Assembly: GCF_015355785.1 (NCBI RefSeq)
Contig: NZ_JADKYW010000006.1
Location: 330,936-394,935, forward strand
Length of the DNA: 64,000 nucleotides
Source of the DNA: Arthrobacter gandavensis
GTDB lineage: Bacteria; Actinomycetota; Actinomycetes; Actinomycetales; Micrococcaceae
Direction: 5' to 3'
Position numbers and translations under genes: made by a program. This document shows positions 45,972 to 55,508 of the stretch, piece after piece; positions within the stretch are counted from its first letter, which is position 1, and every line of letters begins with the position of its first letter. A model generated the notes under the pieces. It saw nothing but the letters and a program-made list of their open reading frames with translations. It made no database searches and was not told the origin of the DNA.

Positions 45972-47512
45972 GGCCTTCTCCAGGTCCTTCCGTCGCGGGC
46001 AAGCAGTTCGTCGGCGGAGGGGGGTCCCCAGCTTCCGGGTGCGTAGGGTTCGGGCTGCTCATCGAGGGAGGCCCAGTATTCCTCGAAGGGGTCCACGATC
46101 TTCCAGGAGAGTTCAACTTCCTCGTGCCGCGGGAACAGCGGCGGTTCGCCAAGCAGTACGTCCAGGATCAGTCGCTCATACGCCTCCGGGCTGGATTCGG
46201 TGAACGAGTGGCCGTAGCCGAAGTCCATCGAGACATCCCGGACTTCCATCTGTGTTCCGGGGACCTTGGACCCGAAGCGGATGGTTGCGCCTTCGTCCGG
46301 CTGCACCCGGATGACTACGGCGTTCTGGCCGAAGTCGTCCTCGGCGTGGTCCCGGAAGAGCAGGTTGGGCGCACGCTTGAAGACGACGGCGATTTCAGTA
46401 ACCCTGCGGCCCAGCCGTTTGCCTGCCCGCAGGTAGAACGGCACGCCGGCCCAGCGGCGGGTGTTGATGTCCAGGCGCACGGCGGCAAACGTTTCGGTCT
46501 TGGAATCGGGGTTGAAGCCTTCCTCTTCCAGGAAGCCAGTTACCTGCTCGCCGCCCTGCCAGCCGCCCGTGTACTGGCCGCGGGCCGAATGCTGCGAGAG
46601 GTCACGCGGCAGCCGAACGGCCGCCAGGACCTTCTCCTTTTCGGCGCGCAGGTGCGCGGCGTCGAAGGAGATCGGTTCCTCCATGGCCGTGAGGGCCAGC
46701 AGCTGCAGCAGGTGGTTCTGGATGACGTCGCGGGCCGCACCCACGCCGTCGTAATAGCCGGCGCGTCCACCGATGCCGATGTCCTCGGCCATGGTGATCT
46801 GGACGTGGTCAACGTAGTTAGCGTTCCAGATCGGTTCGAAGAGCTGGTTCGCGAAACGCAGCGCCAGGATATTCTGGACCGTTTCCTTGCCCAGGTAGTG
46901 GTCAATGCGGAAGACTGCGTCGGCCGGGAACACAGATTCGACGACGGCGTTCAGGTCCCGGGCAGACTGGAGGTCATGGCCGAACGGCTTCTCAATCACT
47001 ACCCGGCGCCAGCGGCCGTCACCCGAACCGGCCAGGCCGTGGCTGGACAGCTGCTGGCAGACCTGCTCGAAACTTTTGGGCGGTACCGAAAGGTAGAAAG
47101 CGACGTTCCCGCGGGTACCCCGTTTTTCGTCCAGGTCCCGCAGCGTGTTGTGCAGGGTATCGAACGCATCGTGGTCGTCAAAGCCGCCCTGCACAAAACG
47201 GATGCCTTCCACCAGCTGGTCCCAGACGCTGTCGCTGAACTTGGTCCGCGAACCGGCCTGCACGGCTTCCTTCACGTACCCGGCGAAATCCGCGTCGCTC
47301 CATTCACGCCGCCCGAAACCTACCAGGGAGAAGCTGGGCGGGAGCAGTCCGCGGTTGGCCAGGTCGTATACCGCCGGAATGAGCTTCTTGCGTGCCAGGT
47401 CTCCCGTCACGCCGAAAATCACCAGCGAGGACGGCCCCGCGATCCGGCTGAGGCGCCGGTCGCGGGGGTCCCGCAGCGGGGACGCGGACCCGTTGTCTTG
47501 CTCATGGAACAT
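45968..47512 (-). CDS. zwf: Glucose-6-phosphate dehydrogenase
   Basis: A 514-residue enzyme oxidising glucose-6-phosphate and producing NADPH. The dinucleotide motif GVTGDLARKK is near residue 34 and the substrate motif RIDHYLGKE with catalytic histidine near 198; both are intact. ATG 47512 is three bp after the pgi stop with a weak ribosome site, so translation is probably coupled to pgi. It overlaps opcA by four bases (ATGA). Confidence 0.97.
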   Translation of the reverse strand: MFHEQDNGSASPLRDPRDRRLSRIAGPSSLVIFGVTGDLARKKLIPAVYDLANRGLLPPSFSLVGFGRREWSDADFAGYVKEAVQAGSRTKFSDSVWDQLVEGIRFVQGGFDDHDAFDTLHNTLRDLDEKRGTRGNVAFYLSVPPKSFEQVCQQLSSHGLAGSGDGRWRRVVIEKPFGHDLQSARDLNAVVESVFPADAVFRIDHYLGKETVQNILALRFANQLFEPIWNANYVDHVQITMAEDIGIGGRAGYYDGVGAARDVIQNHLLQLLALTAMEEPISFDAAHLRAEKEKVLAAVRLPRDLSQHSARGQYTGGWQGGEQVTGFLEEEGFNPDSKTETFAAVRLDINTRRWAGVPFYLRAGKRLGRRVTEIAVVFKRAPNLLFRDHAEDDFGQNAVVIRVQPDEGATIRFGSKVPGTQMEVRDVSMDFGYGHSFTESSPEAYERLILDVLLGEPPLFPRHEEVELSWKIVDPFEEYWASLDEQPEPYAPGSWGPPSADELLARDGRTWRRP

Positions 47513-47515
47513 TGG

Positions 47516-49132
47516 CTATTTACCACCCAGGTCCGTGAGGGCCGCGGCGAGCTGGGCAGCCCCGGCCTTCCTGTCAAGCAGGTTCAGGCGCAGCACCGGG
47601 CGGCCGTGGTCAGCGAGGACCTGGGCGTCTCCGGCTGCCTGCGCCGCAATCAGTTCTCCGAACGTGAAGGGACGCCCGGGAATCGAAACGTCCTGCACTG
47701 AGTTGCCGGTGATCTGCAGGTACACGCCCTGCGCCGGACCGCCCTTGTGGAACTGTCCGGTCGAGTGCAGGAACCGCGGTCCCCAGCCGAAGGTCACAGG
47801 CCGTCCGGTAGCCGCGGTGAGGCGCGGGCGCAGCTGCTCCAGTTCGGCCTGCGCGGCCCGGTCCAGATAGGCCTGGACGCTGAGGTAGCCGTCTTCGCCA
47901 AGCTGCCCCAGCAGTGCCTTGAGCGCGTTGGGAAGGGTCCGTGCTCCGTCCAGCAGTGCGGCGTCGCCGCGCACCTCAACGGATCCGTCCACGAAAAGCG
48001 GTGCCGCCGGCTCGGGCTGGGCGTCCAGCAGGCCGCGGGCTGCCTTCTTGGCTGCCTCGACGTCGGGCTGATCAAAGGGATTGATGCCCAGCAGGCGTCC
48101 GGCCACCGCGGTGGCGTACTCCCAGAGCATCATCTGCGCACCGAGGCTGCCTGACACAACTACCTGGTCGCCTTGGGGTGCCGCGTCGGACTCGAGGGCA
48201 GTAATACGGACGACCAGGACGTCCGGCGCCCCGCCGCTCACTTCCGGGGCATCCGGCTCTGCGACGACCGGCAGGATGCCCGTCTGCAGCTTGCCGGTGG
48301 ACTCGGCGATGAGCTGCTCGGCCCAGTCCGGGAAACCGGCCAGGCCGGAATCCTCGTCCACGATGACAATCTTGTTGCGCAGCGGATTGGTGCCGCCCAG
48401 CGCAGCGCCCAGGGCCAGGCCGATGTTGTCCTCATCGTTGTCGCTGAGGATCTCGGCCGTGTCTTCGGCTGCGTCCAGGAGCTCCTCGATGTCCGCGCCC
48501 GCCAGGCCGGAGGGAACAAGCCCGAAGGCGGTCAGCGCCGAGTACCGCCCGCCCACATGGGGGTCCGCATTGAACACGGCGCGGTAGCCCGCCTCCCGGG
48601 CCGCCGCGTCCAGCGGCGATCCGGGGTCGGTGACGATGACGATCCGCGAGGCGGCGTCGATTCCGGCGTTGGTGAACGCGTCCTCGAAGGCACGGCGCTG
48701 CGAGTCGGTTTCCACGGTTGACCCGGACTTGGAGGAAACCACCAGGACGGTGGACGCAAGGTCCTCCGCCAGGGCGGCCGCAACCGAGTCCGGGTCCGTG
48801 GAATCAAGCACCGTCAGATTTACGCCTGCAGTGCGGGTAATGACTTCCGGGGCCAGCGAAGAACCGCCCATGCCGGCCAGGACCACGCGGTCCACGCCTT
48901 CGGCGGCCAGTTCTTCGCGCAGCGCCCGGATCTGTCCCAGAAGCGGCCGGGAAGCCGGTGCCGGGTTCAGCCAGCCGAGCCGGATGGAGGCCTCGGCCTC
49001 GGCGTCGGGCCCCCACAGCGTCGGGTCCTGGGCAAGGAGCCGGGTGGCTACCTCGTCCCGGACCAGGGCGGGGACGTGCGCCTCGACCGCGTCGCGGGCG
49101 GCTCCTGCAGCTTCAAAGGACAGAGTCGTCAT
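47516..49132 (-). CDS. pgi: Glucose-6-phosphate isomerase
   Basis: A 538-residue isomerase of the actinobacterial SIS-domain type. GMGGSSLAPEV near residue 87, VVSSKSGSTVET near 130 and the ADPHVGGRYSALTAFG block near 185 are the sugar-phosphate binding signatures. It converts glucose-6-phosphate and fructose-6-phosphate, linking glycolysis with the pathway encoded around it. It sits between tal and zwf with gaps of 6 and 3 bp. Its sequence type differs from the classical E. coli Pgi. A partner copy elsewhere in the genome cannot be excluded. Confidence 0.93.
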   Translation of the reverse strand: MTTLSFEAAGAARDAVEAHVPALVRDEVATRLLAQDPTLWGPDAEAEASIRLGWLNPAPASRPLLGQIRALREELAAEGVDRVVLAGMGGSSLAPEVITRTAGVNLTVLDSTDPDSVAAALAEDLASTVLVVSSKSGSTVETDSQRRAFEDAFTNAGIDAASRIVIVTDPGSPLDAAAREAGYRAVFNADPHVGGRYSALTAFGLVPSGLAGADIEELLDAAEDTAEILSDNDEDNIGLALGAALGGTNPLRNKIVIVDEDSGLAGFPDWAEQLIAESTGKLQTGILPVVAEPDAPEVSGGAPDVLVVRITALESDAAPQGDQVVVSGSLGAQMMLWEYATAVAGRLLGINPFDQPDVEAAKKAARGLLDAQPEPAAPLFVDGSVEVRGDAALLDGARTLPNALKALLGQLGEDGYLSVQAYLDRAAQAELEQLRPRLTAATGRPVTFGWGPRFLHSTGQFHKGGPAQGVYLQITGNSVQDVSIPGRPFTFGELIAAQAAGDAQVLADHGRPVLRLNLLDRKAGAAQLAAALTDLGGK

Positions 49133-49138
49133 GGGTGC

Positions 49139-50254
49139 CTATGCCTTCCGTGCGGTTTCCAGTGCGGCGGTGACGGTTTCCAGCAGTTCTCCCCAGGAGA
49201 CCACGAACTTGTCCAGGCCTTCCGTCTCCAGGACCTGCACGACGTCGTTGTAGTCGACTCCGGCGGCGTCCAGCTCATCGAGCAGGGCGGCGGACTCGGC
49301 GTACGTTCCGGTGATCGTGTCGCCGGAAACCATGCCGTGGTCTGCGGTCGCTTCGAGGGTCTTCTCCGGCATGGTGTTCACGACGCCGGAAGCCACTAGC
49401 TCGGTGACGTACAGCGTGTCCGGCAGGGCCGGGTCCTTGACACCCGTGGAGGCCCACAGCGGGCGCTGTGCGTTGGCACCGGCCGCGGCCAGGACCTGCC
49501 AGCGCTCGGAGGCGAAGGACTCTTCATAGACCTGGTAGGCCAGGCGGGCGTTTGCCAGGCCGGCCTTGCCCTTCAGGCCCTTGGCCGCATCGGTTCCGGC
49601 AGCGTCCAGGCGCTTGTCGATTTCCGAGTCCACGCGGGAGACGAAGAAGGACGCCACGGAATGGATCTTCGAGAGGTCGTGGCCGTTCTCCCTGGCCTGC
49701 TCGATGCCGGCCATGAAGGCGTTGATGACCTCGCGGTAGCGCTGCAGCGAGAAGATCAGGGTGACGTTCACGCTGATGCCTTCGGCGAGCACGGCCGTGA
49801 TCGCCGGCAGTCCCTCTACGGTCGCGGGAATCTTGATCAGGACGTTGCTGCGGCCAACCTTGTCAAAGAGTTCCTTGGCCTCGTTGATGGTGCCCTGCGT
49901 GTCACGGGACAGGCGGGGATCCACCTCGATGGAAACGCGTCCGTCAACGCCGTCGGTGGTTTCGAATACCGGAGCGAAAACGTCGCACGCCTGGATGACG
50001 TCGTCGGTGGTGATCTCGAAGACGGCCTTGTCCACGCTGGCCCCGGTGTCAGCGAGCTGCTGGACCTGGGCTGCGTAGGATTCACCGTTGGCCAGTGCGG
50101 CGGCGAAGATACTCGGGTTGGTGGTCACGCCGACTACGTTGCGGCTGGCGATCAGGTCCTTGAGCGAACCGGAGGTGATCCGTTCCCGGGACAGGTCGTC
50201 GAGCCAGATGGATACGCCGGCTTCGGAAAGCGCTGCGGTGGGTGTTGAAGTCAT
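49139..50254 (-). CDS. tal: Transaldolase
   Basis: A 371-residue transaldolase moving a dihydroxyacetone unit between pentose-pathway sugars. [12 protein letters not shown] near residue 14, [11 protein letters not shown] near 40 and the Schiff-base lysine region NVLIKIPAT near 135 are conserved. ATG 50254 ([10 protein letters not shown]) is preceded by AAGGAG about ten nt upstream; a longer open frame reaching 50596 runs over tkt and is rejected. It lies 23 bp after tkt and 6 bp before pgi. Confidence 0.97.
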   Translation of the reverse strand: MTSTPTAALSEAGVSIWLDDLSRERITSGSLKDLIASRNVVGVTTNPSIFAAALANGESYAAQVQQLADTGASVDKAVFEITTDDVIQACDVFAPVFETTDGVDGRVSIEVDPRLSRDTQGTINEAKELFDKVGRSNVLIKIPATVEGLPAITAVLAEGISVNVTLIFSLQRYREVINAFMAGIEQARENGHDLSKIHSVASFFVSRVDSEIDKRLDAAGTDAAKGLKGKAGLANARLAYQVYEESFASERWQVLAAAGANAQRPLWASTGVKDPALPDTLYVTELVASGVVNTMPEKTLEATADHGMVSGDTITGTYAESAALLDELDAAGVDYNDVVQVLETEGLDKFVVSWGELLETVTAALETARKA

Positions 50255-50277
50255 GGGGTACGTGCTCCTTTTCCTAA

Positions 50278-52476
50278 TTACTTCTGATCGCCGGTCTCGG
50301 TGGAGTCCGCGCCGGAAGATGCTGCGGGGGTGCCTGCCGGTGCTGCATCCCGGCTGTGCACTGCCGCGAGGGAATCCCGCGCAGCCTGGGCTACGGCGTC
50401 GGACGTAATGCCGAACTTGCTGAACAGGGTCTTGTAGTCGGCTGAGGCCCCGAAGTGCTCGAGCGAAACCATGCGGCCGTCGTCGCCGATGAGTTCGCGC
50501 CAGCCCTGGGCGATGCCGGCTTCCACGGACACCCGGGCCTTGATCGAACGCGGCAAAACGGATTCGCGGTAGTCCTCGTCCTGGCGGTTGAACCACTCAA
50601 CGCTCGGCATGGAAACCACGCGGGCCGCAACGCCTTCGGCGGCGAGTGCCTCGCGTGCCTGGACCGCCAGCTGGACCTCGGATCCGGTGCCGATAAGGAT
50701 GACATCCGGGGTGACGGCCTGGCCGTCACGCACGGCTTCGGCCAGTACATAGCCGCCGCGTGCAGCGCCGTCGGCGGAGCCGAACCCGTTGGCGTCCGCT
50801 GCACCGCTGCCGCGCTCCCAGGTGGGAACGTTCTGGCGGGTCAGCACGATTCCGGCCGGGTTCTCGGTGTTCTCCAGGATGGTGCGCCAGGCCACGGCCA
50901 CCTCGTTGGCATCCGCGGGACGGACGACGTCGAGTCCCGGGATGGCCCGCAGGGAGGCCAGCTGCTCGACCGGCTGGTGCGTCGGTCCGTCTTCGCCCAG
51001 GCCGATCGAGTCGTGCGTCCACACGTAGATCGACGGTACGCCCATGAGTGCGCCGAGCCGGATGGCCGGACGCTGGTAGTCGCTGAAGATCAGGAAGGTC
51101 CCGGAGAAGGCGCGGGTGTTGCTGGCCATGGTGATGCCGTTGACGATCGCGGCTGCTGCGTGTTCGCGGATGCCGAAGTGCAGGACGCGGCCGTAGGGCC
51201 CGCCTGACCAGGCCGAGGTCTGCCGTCCGGCGGGCACGAAGGACGGCGCACCTTCGATGGTGGTGTTGTTGGATTCAGCGAGGTCTGCGGAACCGCCCCA
51301 CAGCTCCGGAAGGACCGGACCAATGGCGCTGAGCACCTTGCCGGAAGCGGCGCGGGTGGAGACGTCCTTGCCCGCTTCGAACTGCGGAAGCGAATCTTCC
51401 CAGCCCTGCGGCAGCTTGCCGGCCTGGATGCGCTCGAGCAGCTGAGCGCCTTCAGGGTTGGCTTCCTGCCAGGCGTTGAACGAATCGTTCCAGAGGGAGC
51501 GTTCCCCGGCGCCGCGGGAACGGACTCCGCGGGTGTACTCGAGAACCTCCGGGTCGACGTCGAAGGACTTCGCCGGGTCGAAGCCCAGGGTTTCCTTCAA
51601 TGCGGCGACCTCGTCGCGGCCCAGGGCCGAACCGTGGATCTTGCCGGTGTTCTGCTTGTTGGGGGCAGGCCAGCCGATGATGGTGCGCAGGGAGATGATG
51701 GACGGACGGCCGGTCTCGGCCTTCGCGGCAGCCAGTGCGTCGTAGAGGCCGTTGACGTCCTCGCGGTATTCGCCGGATTCGGTCCAGTCAACGCGCTGGG
51801 TGTGCCAGCCGTAGGCTTCGTAGCGCTTGAGGACATCCTCGGTGAAGGCGATGTCGGTGTCGTCCTCGATGGAGATGTGGTTCTCGTCATAGATCACCAC
51901 GAGGTTGCCCAGTTCCTGGTGGCCGGCCAGCGAGGACGCTTCCGAGGTCACGCCTTCCTGCAGATCGCCGTCGGATGCAATCACCCAGATGGTGTGGTCG
52001 AACGGGCTGGTACCCGCGGGGGCATCGGCGTCGAGCATTCCGCGCAGGCGGCGCTGTGCATAGGCAAAACCGACAGCGGAGGCAAGGCCCTGGCCCAGCG
52101 GGCCAGTGGTGATCTCGACGCCGTCGGTGTGGCGGTACTCGGGGTGGCCGGGGGTCTTGGATCCCCAGGTGCGCAGGGCCTTCAGGTCATCCAGTTCCAG
52201 GCCATAGCCGGAGAGGAACAGCTGGATGTAAAGCGTGAGGGACGTGTGGCCGGGGGAGAGGATGAAACGGTCACGGCCAATCCAGTGCGGGTCCGCAGGA
52301 TCGTGACGCATCACCTTCTGGAACAGCAGATACGCCGCCGGAGCCAGGCTCATGGCGGTACCGGGGTGTCCATTGCCAACCTTCTCGACGGCGTCGGCGG
52401 CCAGGACGCGGACGGTATCCACTGCCTTGCTGTCCGTCTCGCTCCAGGTAAGGTTCTGCTCTTCCAAATGTGGCAC
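50278..52476 (-). CDS. tkt: Transketolase
   Basis: A 732-residue thiamine-diphosphate enzyme of the pentose phosphate pathway. The N-terminal [13 protein letters not shown] near residue 36 binds cofactor, the [11 protein letters not shown] segment near 168 is the ThDP motif, and [20 protein letters not shown] near 485-505 is the transketolase signature. The C-terminal 30 residues are an Ala/Ser-rich extension. The GTG start at 52476 follows GAGAGGGG. It is the first gene of the operon. Confidence 0.97.
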   Translation of the reverse strand: MPHLEEQNLTWSETDSKAVDTVRVLAADAVEKVGNGHPGTAMSLAPAAYLLFQKVMRHDPADPHWIGRDRFILSPGHTSLTLYIQLFLSGYGLELDDLKALRTWGSKTPGHPEYRHTDGVEITTGPLGQGLASAVGFAYAQRRLRGMLDADAPAGTSPFDHTIWVIASDGDLQEGVTSEASSLAGHQELGNLVVIYDENHISIEDDTDIAFTEDVLKRYEAYGWHTQRVDWTESGEYREDVNGLYDALAAAKAETGRPSIISLRTIIGWPAPNKQNTGKIHGSALGRDEVAALKETLGFDPAKSFDVDPEVLEYTRGVRSRGAGERSLWNDSFNAWQEANPEGAQLLERIQAGKLPQGWEDSLPQFEAGKDVSTRAASGKVLSAIGPVLPELWGGSADLAESNNTTIEGAPSFVPAGRQTSAWSGGPYGRVLHFGIREHAAAAIVNGITMASNTRAFSGTFLIFSDYQRPAIRLGALMGVPSIYVWTHDSIGLGEDGPTHQPVEQLASLRAIPGLDVVRPADANEVAVAWRTILENTENPAGIVLTRQNVPTWERGSGAADANGFGSADGAARGGYVLAEAVRDGQAVTPDVILIGTGSEVQLAVQAREALAAEGVAARVVSMPSVEWFNRQDEDYRESVLPRSIKARVSVEAGIAQGWRELIGDDGRMVSLEHFGASADYKTLFSKFGITSDAVAQAARDSLAAVHSRDAAPAGTPAASSGADSTETGDQK

Positions 52477-52840
52477 GTTTACCGGGCCCCTCTCTGTACG
52501 GATTACCGGCGCTTACCAGCGCCGGATGCGGTGTTCTCACCACTACAACCGGGTTTTGTGCGCAATCGTTACCCGACATGCACAAATTTCCTGCCAGTGC
52601 CGCACAGCTGACCTGCCGGCCCCGCAGGAAATGTCCGTTTTCAACCTTATCCCGAAGCCCACGCCATTGGGCGTATCGGGGGACGCATTCTGCCGTCCGG
52701 GGCCCGCGGGTTTCCAGGACCTGGGCCGTTTACCCCGGATCACCGATCCGTGCTTCGTTTTCTACAGGGGATAGAGGTTATGATGAGCGTGGACTTTTAC
52801 GGCCCAGACAGGATTCCAGACAGGACTGAGTGATCGTTTC
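52477..52840. other. Divergent promoter region of tkt and ctaB
   Basis: This 364-bp gap separates the divergent tkt and ctaB genes. It contains a hairpin in the tkt leader (CCGGCGCT/AGCGCCGG, 52506-52525) and a -10-like TATGAT (52779-52784) for ctaB. No clear tkt promoter was found. Two open frames across the region show no protein-family pattern. Confidence 0.5.
52779..52784 (+). promoter_or_regulatory. Putative -10 of ctaB
   Basis: TATGAT, one base from the TATAAT consensus, 56 bp before GTG 52841. The -35 is poor. Confidence 0.45.
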
Positions 52841-53788
52841 GTGAGAACGCAGCATGCCCCCGCCGAGGTTCCGGTTTACGCCGGAAAAATGAGCGTGGGA
52901 CGTAAGCTCCGGGCCTACGTGGCCCTCACGAAGCCCCGCGTCATTGAACTCCTGCTGGTAACCACCCTGCCCACCATGTTCTTCGCCCAGGGCGGGATAC
53001 CCTCCGTCTGGCTGATGGTTGCCACCATGGTGGGCGGCGCCCTCGCCGCCGCGAGTGCCGGCGTCTTCAACTGCTACATCGACCGGGACATGGACCGGCT
53101 GATGCGCCGGACCGAGAAGCGGCCGCTGGTGACCGGAGAGGTCAGCCCGCGTGAAGCACTGGTCTTCGGCTGGGCCCTCGGAATCGTCTCGATCGCACTG
53201 CTCTGGTTCGGCGCGAACCCGCTCACGGGCCTGCTGGGCCTCGGCGCGATCCTGCTCTACGTCGTCTTCTATACCCTCATTCTCAAGCGCCGCACCACCC
53301 AGAACATCGTCTGGGGAGGGATCGCCGGCTGCATGCCGGTGCTGATTGCCTGGGCCGCGGTCACCAATACGGTTGAATGGCCCGCCGTCATTCTCTTCAC
53401 CGTCATCTTCCTGTGGACGCCCCCGCACTACTGGCCGCTGTCCATGAAGTACGGCGAGGACTACCGCAACGCCTCCGTGCCCATGCTCGGTGCCGTTGCC
53501 GGAGCCAAGCTGGTATCAGTGCAGGTTGTCCTGTACGCCTACGCGACCGTCGTGTGCTCGCTCCTGCTGGTTCCGGTTGGCGGCGCCGGCTGGGTCTATA
53601 CCGCGGGTGCCGCGCTCAGCGGCGTCTGGTTCCTCGCCGAGACGCACCGCCTGCACTCCCGGGCCCAGCGTGGAGAGGTGTCCGACAAGTCAGCCATGAA
53701 GGTCTTCCACGGTTCGATCAGCTACCTGACCATCCTGTTCGTTGCCCTGGCAATTGATCCCTTCGTCGGCGGTCCGGTCTTCGGGTAA
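52841..53788 (+). CDS. ctaB: Haem O synthase (protohaem IX farnesyltransferase)
   Basis: A 315-residue UbiA-family prenyltransferase adding a farnesyl group to haem B for cytochrome oxidase. About eight to nine helices are visible. The Mg/prenyl-diphosphate motif [20 protein letters not shown] is near residue 75 and the second acidic loop ([13 protein letters not shown]) near 205. The GTG start has no ideal ribosome site; ATG 52888 ([10 protein letters not shown]) is a possible alternative. It works with CtaA, encoded 0.7 kb downstream on the other strand. Confidence 0.95.
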   Translation: MRTQHAPAEVPVYAGKMSVGRKLRAYVALTKPRVIELLLVTTLPTMFFAQGGIPSVWLMVATMVGGALAAASAGVFNCYIDRDMDRLMRRTEKRPLVTGEVSPREALVFGWALGIVSIALLWFGANPLTGLLGLGAILLYVVFYTLILKRRTTQNIVWGGIAGCMPVLIAWAAVTNTVEWPAVILFTVIFLWTPPHYWPLSMKYGEDYRNASVPMLGAVAGAKLVSVQVVLYAYATVVCSLLLVPVGGAGWVYTAGAALSGVWFLAETHRLHSRAQRGEVSDKSAMKVFHGSISYLTILFVALAIDPFVGGPVFG

Positions 53789-53880
53789 GTCCGGTTATGG
53801 GCTGGTCTGGTCCTCGCAGGGACGGTTCCCGTATCCGCTTGACCATCCCCAGTATCCAGCGGTGAGTCGCTGTCTCTAGC

Positions 53881-54036
53881 GCCGTCGGGCGCATCGCTCG
53901 GTGGGTTGGCGTCCTTTAGAGGCCGTCGGGCGCATCCTTCGGTGGGTTGGCGTCCCTCTGAGCCGGGTTTAACGACGTTATCTCCCCACAGGATGAGCGG
54001 AGGACCGCCTAAGCAGCGTTATCTCCCCACAGGATG
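53881..54036. repeat. Composite repeat block 1 (A1-A2-B1-B2)
   Basis: Two 40-bp A units (53881-53920, 53922-53961) share GTCGGGCGCATC and GGTGGGTTGGCGTCC. Two B units (53976-53995, 54017-54036) are identical copies of CGTTATCTCCCCACAGGATG. Starts within each pair are 41 bp apart. The block recurs 311 bp downstream. Confidence 0.85.
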
Positions 54037-54191
54037 CCCGCGGTGCCGCGAGACGGCCTGGGCTCCGCCGGCATAGCCGCAGCACTCGTTCGTCAGGAGC
54101 GTCTGCCCGGCCTGCTTGGCGCTTTTCGTGGAGAGCACCGGCTGGTGACGCGGCCACGATTACGGAGAGCGGCACCCGGGATACCCCCCAG

Positions 54192-54347
54192 AACATTTTG
54201 CGCATCGCTCGGTGGGTTGGCGTCCCTTAGACGCCGTCGGGCACATCCCTCGTTGGGTTGGCGTCCCTTAGAGCCAGTTTTAGCGACGTCATCTCCCCAC
54301 AGGATGAGCGGGGGACCCTCTAAGCAGCGTTATCTCGCCGCAGGATG
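54192..54347. repeat. Composite repeat block 2 (A3-A4-B3-B4)
   Basis: A diverged copy of block 1. A3 is recognisable from 54200 (5' part lost), A4 at 54233-54272, B3 at 54287-54306 and B4 at 54328-54347. The A-A and B-B spacings are again 41 bp, and the spacer between B units is also conserved (AGCGG(A/G)GGACC). Confidence 0.85.
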
Positions 54348-54443
54348 ACGACCCCGCAACCAGTAGGCCCGGCCCGCTCCCGCCTTCCGCTCCACACCCC
54401 GCAACGCAAAAGACCCCGCAACGCAAAGCGCCTCACAACGCAG

Positions 54444-54478
54444 AAGACCCCACGGAACCCAAGGTTCCATGGGGTCTT
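54444..54478. terminator. Intrinsic terminator at the end of ctaA
   Basis: AAGACCCCA (54444-54452) pairs with TGGGGTCTT (54470-54478), with an inner GGAACC/GGTTCC stem and one mismatch. It lies about 40 bp past the ctaA stop and is roughly symmetrical. Confidence 0.75.
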
Positions 54479-54480
54479 CC

Positions 54481-54500
54481 GCCGGGTCCGCGGACCCGGC
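54481..54500. repeat. Perfect 20-bp palindrome
   Basis: The two halves GCCGGGTCCG and CGGACCCGGC are exact reverse complements, placed between the ctaA stop and its terminator. It may form a hairpin at the transcript end. Confidence 0.6.
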
Positions 54501-54519
54501 CGCCGCGCCGAACGATCAG

Positions 54520-55503
54520 CTACATCGAATCCGGCAGGTTCGCTCCGGCCAGCGCCTTGCCCGGAACCTTCCGGGACAGTGCGGTGTAGACAACGTGGGC
54601 AGCGGCAGCGGTGAGCAGTGAAGCGCCAAGCATATGCATCGCCACCAGCACGATCGGCAGGTGCAGGAAGTGCTGCACATATCCGATGACGGCCTGGGCC
54701 AGCACGACGGCGGTGAAGAGCACCAGCGCGAAGCGCAGCCGGCTGTCGGCAGCGCGGCGGTAGACGAGGTAAAGGGCGACGGCGGTGGCGAACACCAGCA
54801 GATAGACCGGAACAACGTGGAGCCTGGTCACCAGGTCCGGATTAAGGCCGTTGCGGGCTGCGCCATGGTCCCCGGCATGCGGGCCGGAACCGGTGACGAT
54901 GACACCCAGGACGACCGTGATGGCGGACAGGACACCGATTGCCCAGATCACCGGGCGCAGGGGCCTGTCAGCCAGCGGCTCGTGGGACCCGGCAACCCCG
55001 GCGCTGCTCAGCCGGGCGCGGTTCACCAGGACCACTGCCACACTGATGATCACCATCGAAACAATGAAATGCAGTCCCACGACCCACGGATTCAGTCCGG
55101 TCCACACGGTGATTCCGCCAATAAAGGCCTGCGCCGGGATTCCTGCCAGCGCCGCGGCTGACAGCCAGAACAGATCCGGGCGGGTGCGGCGGGATTTCCA
55201 GACCGACGCAAGCATCCCGAACGCCATCGCGGCGAGCACAAAGGTCAAAAGCCGGTTGCCGAACTCAATGATTCCGTGGACACCCATCTCCGGCGTGGTG
55301 ACCAGTGAGTCGGCGGTGCAGAGCGGCCACTCGGGGCAGCCGAGGCCCGAAGCCGTGAGCCGCACGGCACCGCCGGTGACCACAATGGCGATGTTAGCCA
55401 CCAGCGTGGCCACCGCCAGGGAACGGATCAGCTTGCCGGTGGCTGGGCCGCTGGATGGCGGGGCCGTCCGGGCGGCAGGTGCGGGGGCGGGGGTGTTGGA
55501 CAC
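54520..55503 (-). CDS. ctaA: Haem A synthase
   Basis: A 327-residue CtaA/COX15 protein converting haem O to haem A for cytochrome aa3 oxidase. Eight membrane helices are expected. The RLTASGLGCPEWPLC loop near residue 55 is conserved, as are haem-ligand histidines in GLHFIVSM, RLHVVPVY and AMHMLGASL. GTG 55503 is chosen for the GGAG nine nt upstream. ATG 55518 would overlap the permease gene and has no visible ribosome site. It is the last gene of a three-gene operon with an ABC transporter, the same order I recall for M. tuberculosis Rv1458c-Rv1456c. Confidence 0.93.
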   Translation of the reverse strand: MSNTPAPAPAARTAPPSSGPATGKLIRSLAVATLVANIAIVVTGGAVRLTASGLGCPEWPLCTADSLVTTPEMGVHGIIEFGNRLLTFVLAAMAFGMLASVWKSRRTRPDLFWLSAAALAGIPAQAFIGGITVWTGLNPWVVGLHFIVSMVIISVAVVLVNRARLSSAGVAGSHEPLADRPLRPVIWAIGVLSAITVVLGVIVTGSGPHAGDHGAARNGLNPDLVTRLHVVPVYLLVFATAVALYLVYRRAADSRLRFALVLFTAVVLAQAVIGYVQHFLHLPIVLVAMHMLGASLLTAAAAHVVYTALSRKVPGKALAGANLPDSM

Positions 55504-55508
55504 GGGAA

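Larger units (their letters stand above)
53789..54519. other. Non-coding interval between ctaB and ctaA
   Basis: This 731-bp stretch lies between convergent genes. It holds two copies of a composite repeat block (listed separately), a short CGCAACGCAAA-like run near 54397-54445, the ctaA terminator and a perfect 20-bp palindrome. The open frames over it (for example 53978-54205 on the minus strand and 54034-54348 on the plus) are made of repeat sequence and look non-coding. Confidence 0.7.

Noticed and set aside
45887-47701. 604-residue plus-strand open frame
   Set aside because: Antisense to opcA and zwf, both of which are well supported.
52352-52829. Open frames of 140 and 119 residues in the tkt-ctaB gap
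   Set aside because: No family pattern, and they overlap the tkt start and the ctaB promoter region.
53978-54348. Small open frames (75 aa minus, 104 aa plus) in the ctaB-ctaA gap
   Set aside because: They run through the A/B repeats, have no ribosome sites and look like translated repeat sequence.
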